Shown one piece after another: positions 13,114-13,408 of a DNA stretch of 13,408 bases. Under the pieces are notes generated by a model that worked only from the letters and a program-made list of their open reading frames with translations, ran no database searches and was not told the origin of the DNA. This DNA comes from Eubacterium sp. (GTDB lineage: Bacteria; Bacillota; Clostridia; Oscillospirales; Acutalibacteraceae): NCBI GenBank assembly GCA_015655975.1, contig DVEP01000031.1, positions 1 to 13,408 of the forward strand, read 5' to 3'. Each line of letters begins with the position of its first letter. The stretch's first letter is position 1. The position numbers and the translations under genes were made by a program.

Positions 13114-13265
13114 GTAATATAATAAAAATTCAAGTGCTTTGAAAAAAGATTTCTGAAATCTGTCGGCAAAGTTCACTGAAACATACAAAAAGTAAATAAG
13201 TTTAACAACTGATTTTATTTGATTGATTAAAATAAAATAAATATTCAGTTACAAAACATAAAAAG

Positions 13266-13301
13266 AAAAATCGCTGAAACTCAATGCTTCAGCGATTTTT
13301 T
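13266..13301. terminator. Bidirectional intrinsic terminator
   Basis: AAAAATCGCTGAA (13266-13278) pairs with TTCAGCGATTTTT (13288-13300) around a nine-base loop, with six T on the right and an A-run on the left. It closes the small membrane-protein region. Between 13114 and 13265 I see only AT-rich sequence. Confidence 0.85.
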
Positions 13302-13323
13302 GCGTTGTATGTAAAAAAGGCAA

Positions 13324-13342
13324 CCACCTGCTATGCAGGTGG
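13324..13342 (+). repeat. Perfect hairpin, possibly the left end of an IS200/IS605-type element
   Basis: CCACCTGC (13324-13331) pairs perfectly with GCAGGTGG (13335-13342) around TAT. No T-run follows, so it is not a terminator. The A-rich, non-coding 60 bases after it resemble the stretch between the subterminal hairpin and the transposase start of IS200/IS605 elements, which use hairpins instead of inverted repeats. The transposase, if any, is beyond the window edge, so this is tentative. Confidence 0.35.
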
Positions 13343-13408
13343 AAAAGAAAAAGCTTAAGCGAGGAAAGAAGTGACAAAATAAAAACACCTTGATATATTT
13401 AGGAATGG

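Noticed and set aside
13000..13188. 62-residue minus-strand frame
   Set aside because: It has no ribosome binding site, and it overlaps a plus-strand ORF that has one; no family is recognised.

Overview
The window is AT-rich DNA from a Gram-positive member of the Clostridia, possibly a gut Oscillospiraceae/Ruminococcus-type organism; I cannot name a species. The evidence is the strong AGGAGG-type ribosome binding sites, the AT-rich codon use, the YhbD (DUF4004)/bactofilin pair, teichoic-acid-type genes and tRNA genes that all encode CCA. No rRNA, CRISPR array or phage structural gene is visible.

Layout, left to right. Positions 1-105 are the right end of an IS3-type insertion sequence. Positions 192-1092 hold a secreted protein with a permuted papain-like (LRAT/NlpC-P60-like) His...Cys arrangement, followed by a 65-residue two-helix membrane protein. 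Positions 1309-2520 (minus strand) hold a yhbD-bactofilin operon whose promoter carries two copies of an inverted repeat. Positions 2829-3578 (minus) encode an orphan ATPase of the teichoic acid/polysaccharide export type. Positions 3885-5480 (minus) encode a YtcJ-type amidohydrolase, and 5650-6393 (minus) encode YebC. From a divergent promoter region, a plus-strand run of five genes follows at 6581-11852: glyA, a glycerophosphotransferase, tagD, a second glycerophosphotransferase and a class I/II aminotransferase. Positions 11853-12142 are non-coding but hold a possible small RNA. Positions 12204-12647 are a cluster of five tRNA genes (Val, Asp, Phe, Gly, Cys). The right end carries two very small membrane-protein genes, a terminator and a hairpin that may be the left end of an IS200/IS605-type element cut by the window edge.

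How the genes fit together. TagD makes CDP-glycerol, the two glycerophosphotransferases use it to build or decorate a glycerol-phosphate polymer, and the ATPase could energise export of that polymer. The partner permease and the linkage-unit genes (TagO/TagA) are not here, so the pathway must be completed elsewhere. glyA and the aminotransferase bracket the polymer genes and seem to be co-transcribed with them. yebC and the tRNA cluster are housekeeping.

The items most worth a second look are the possible AUA start of the first glycerophosphotransferase, the promoter-operator of yhbD, the CCUCC-loop RNA candidate, the secreted LRAT-like protein with its membrane partner, and the terminator inside the tRNA cluster.
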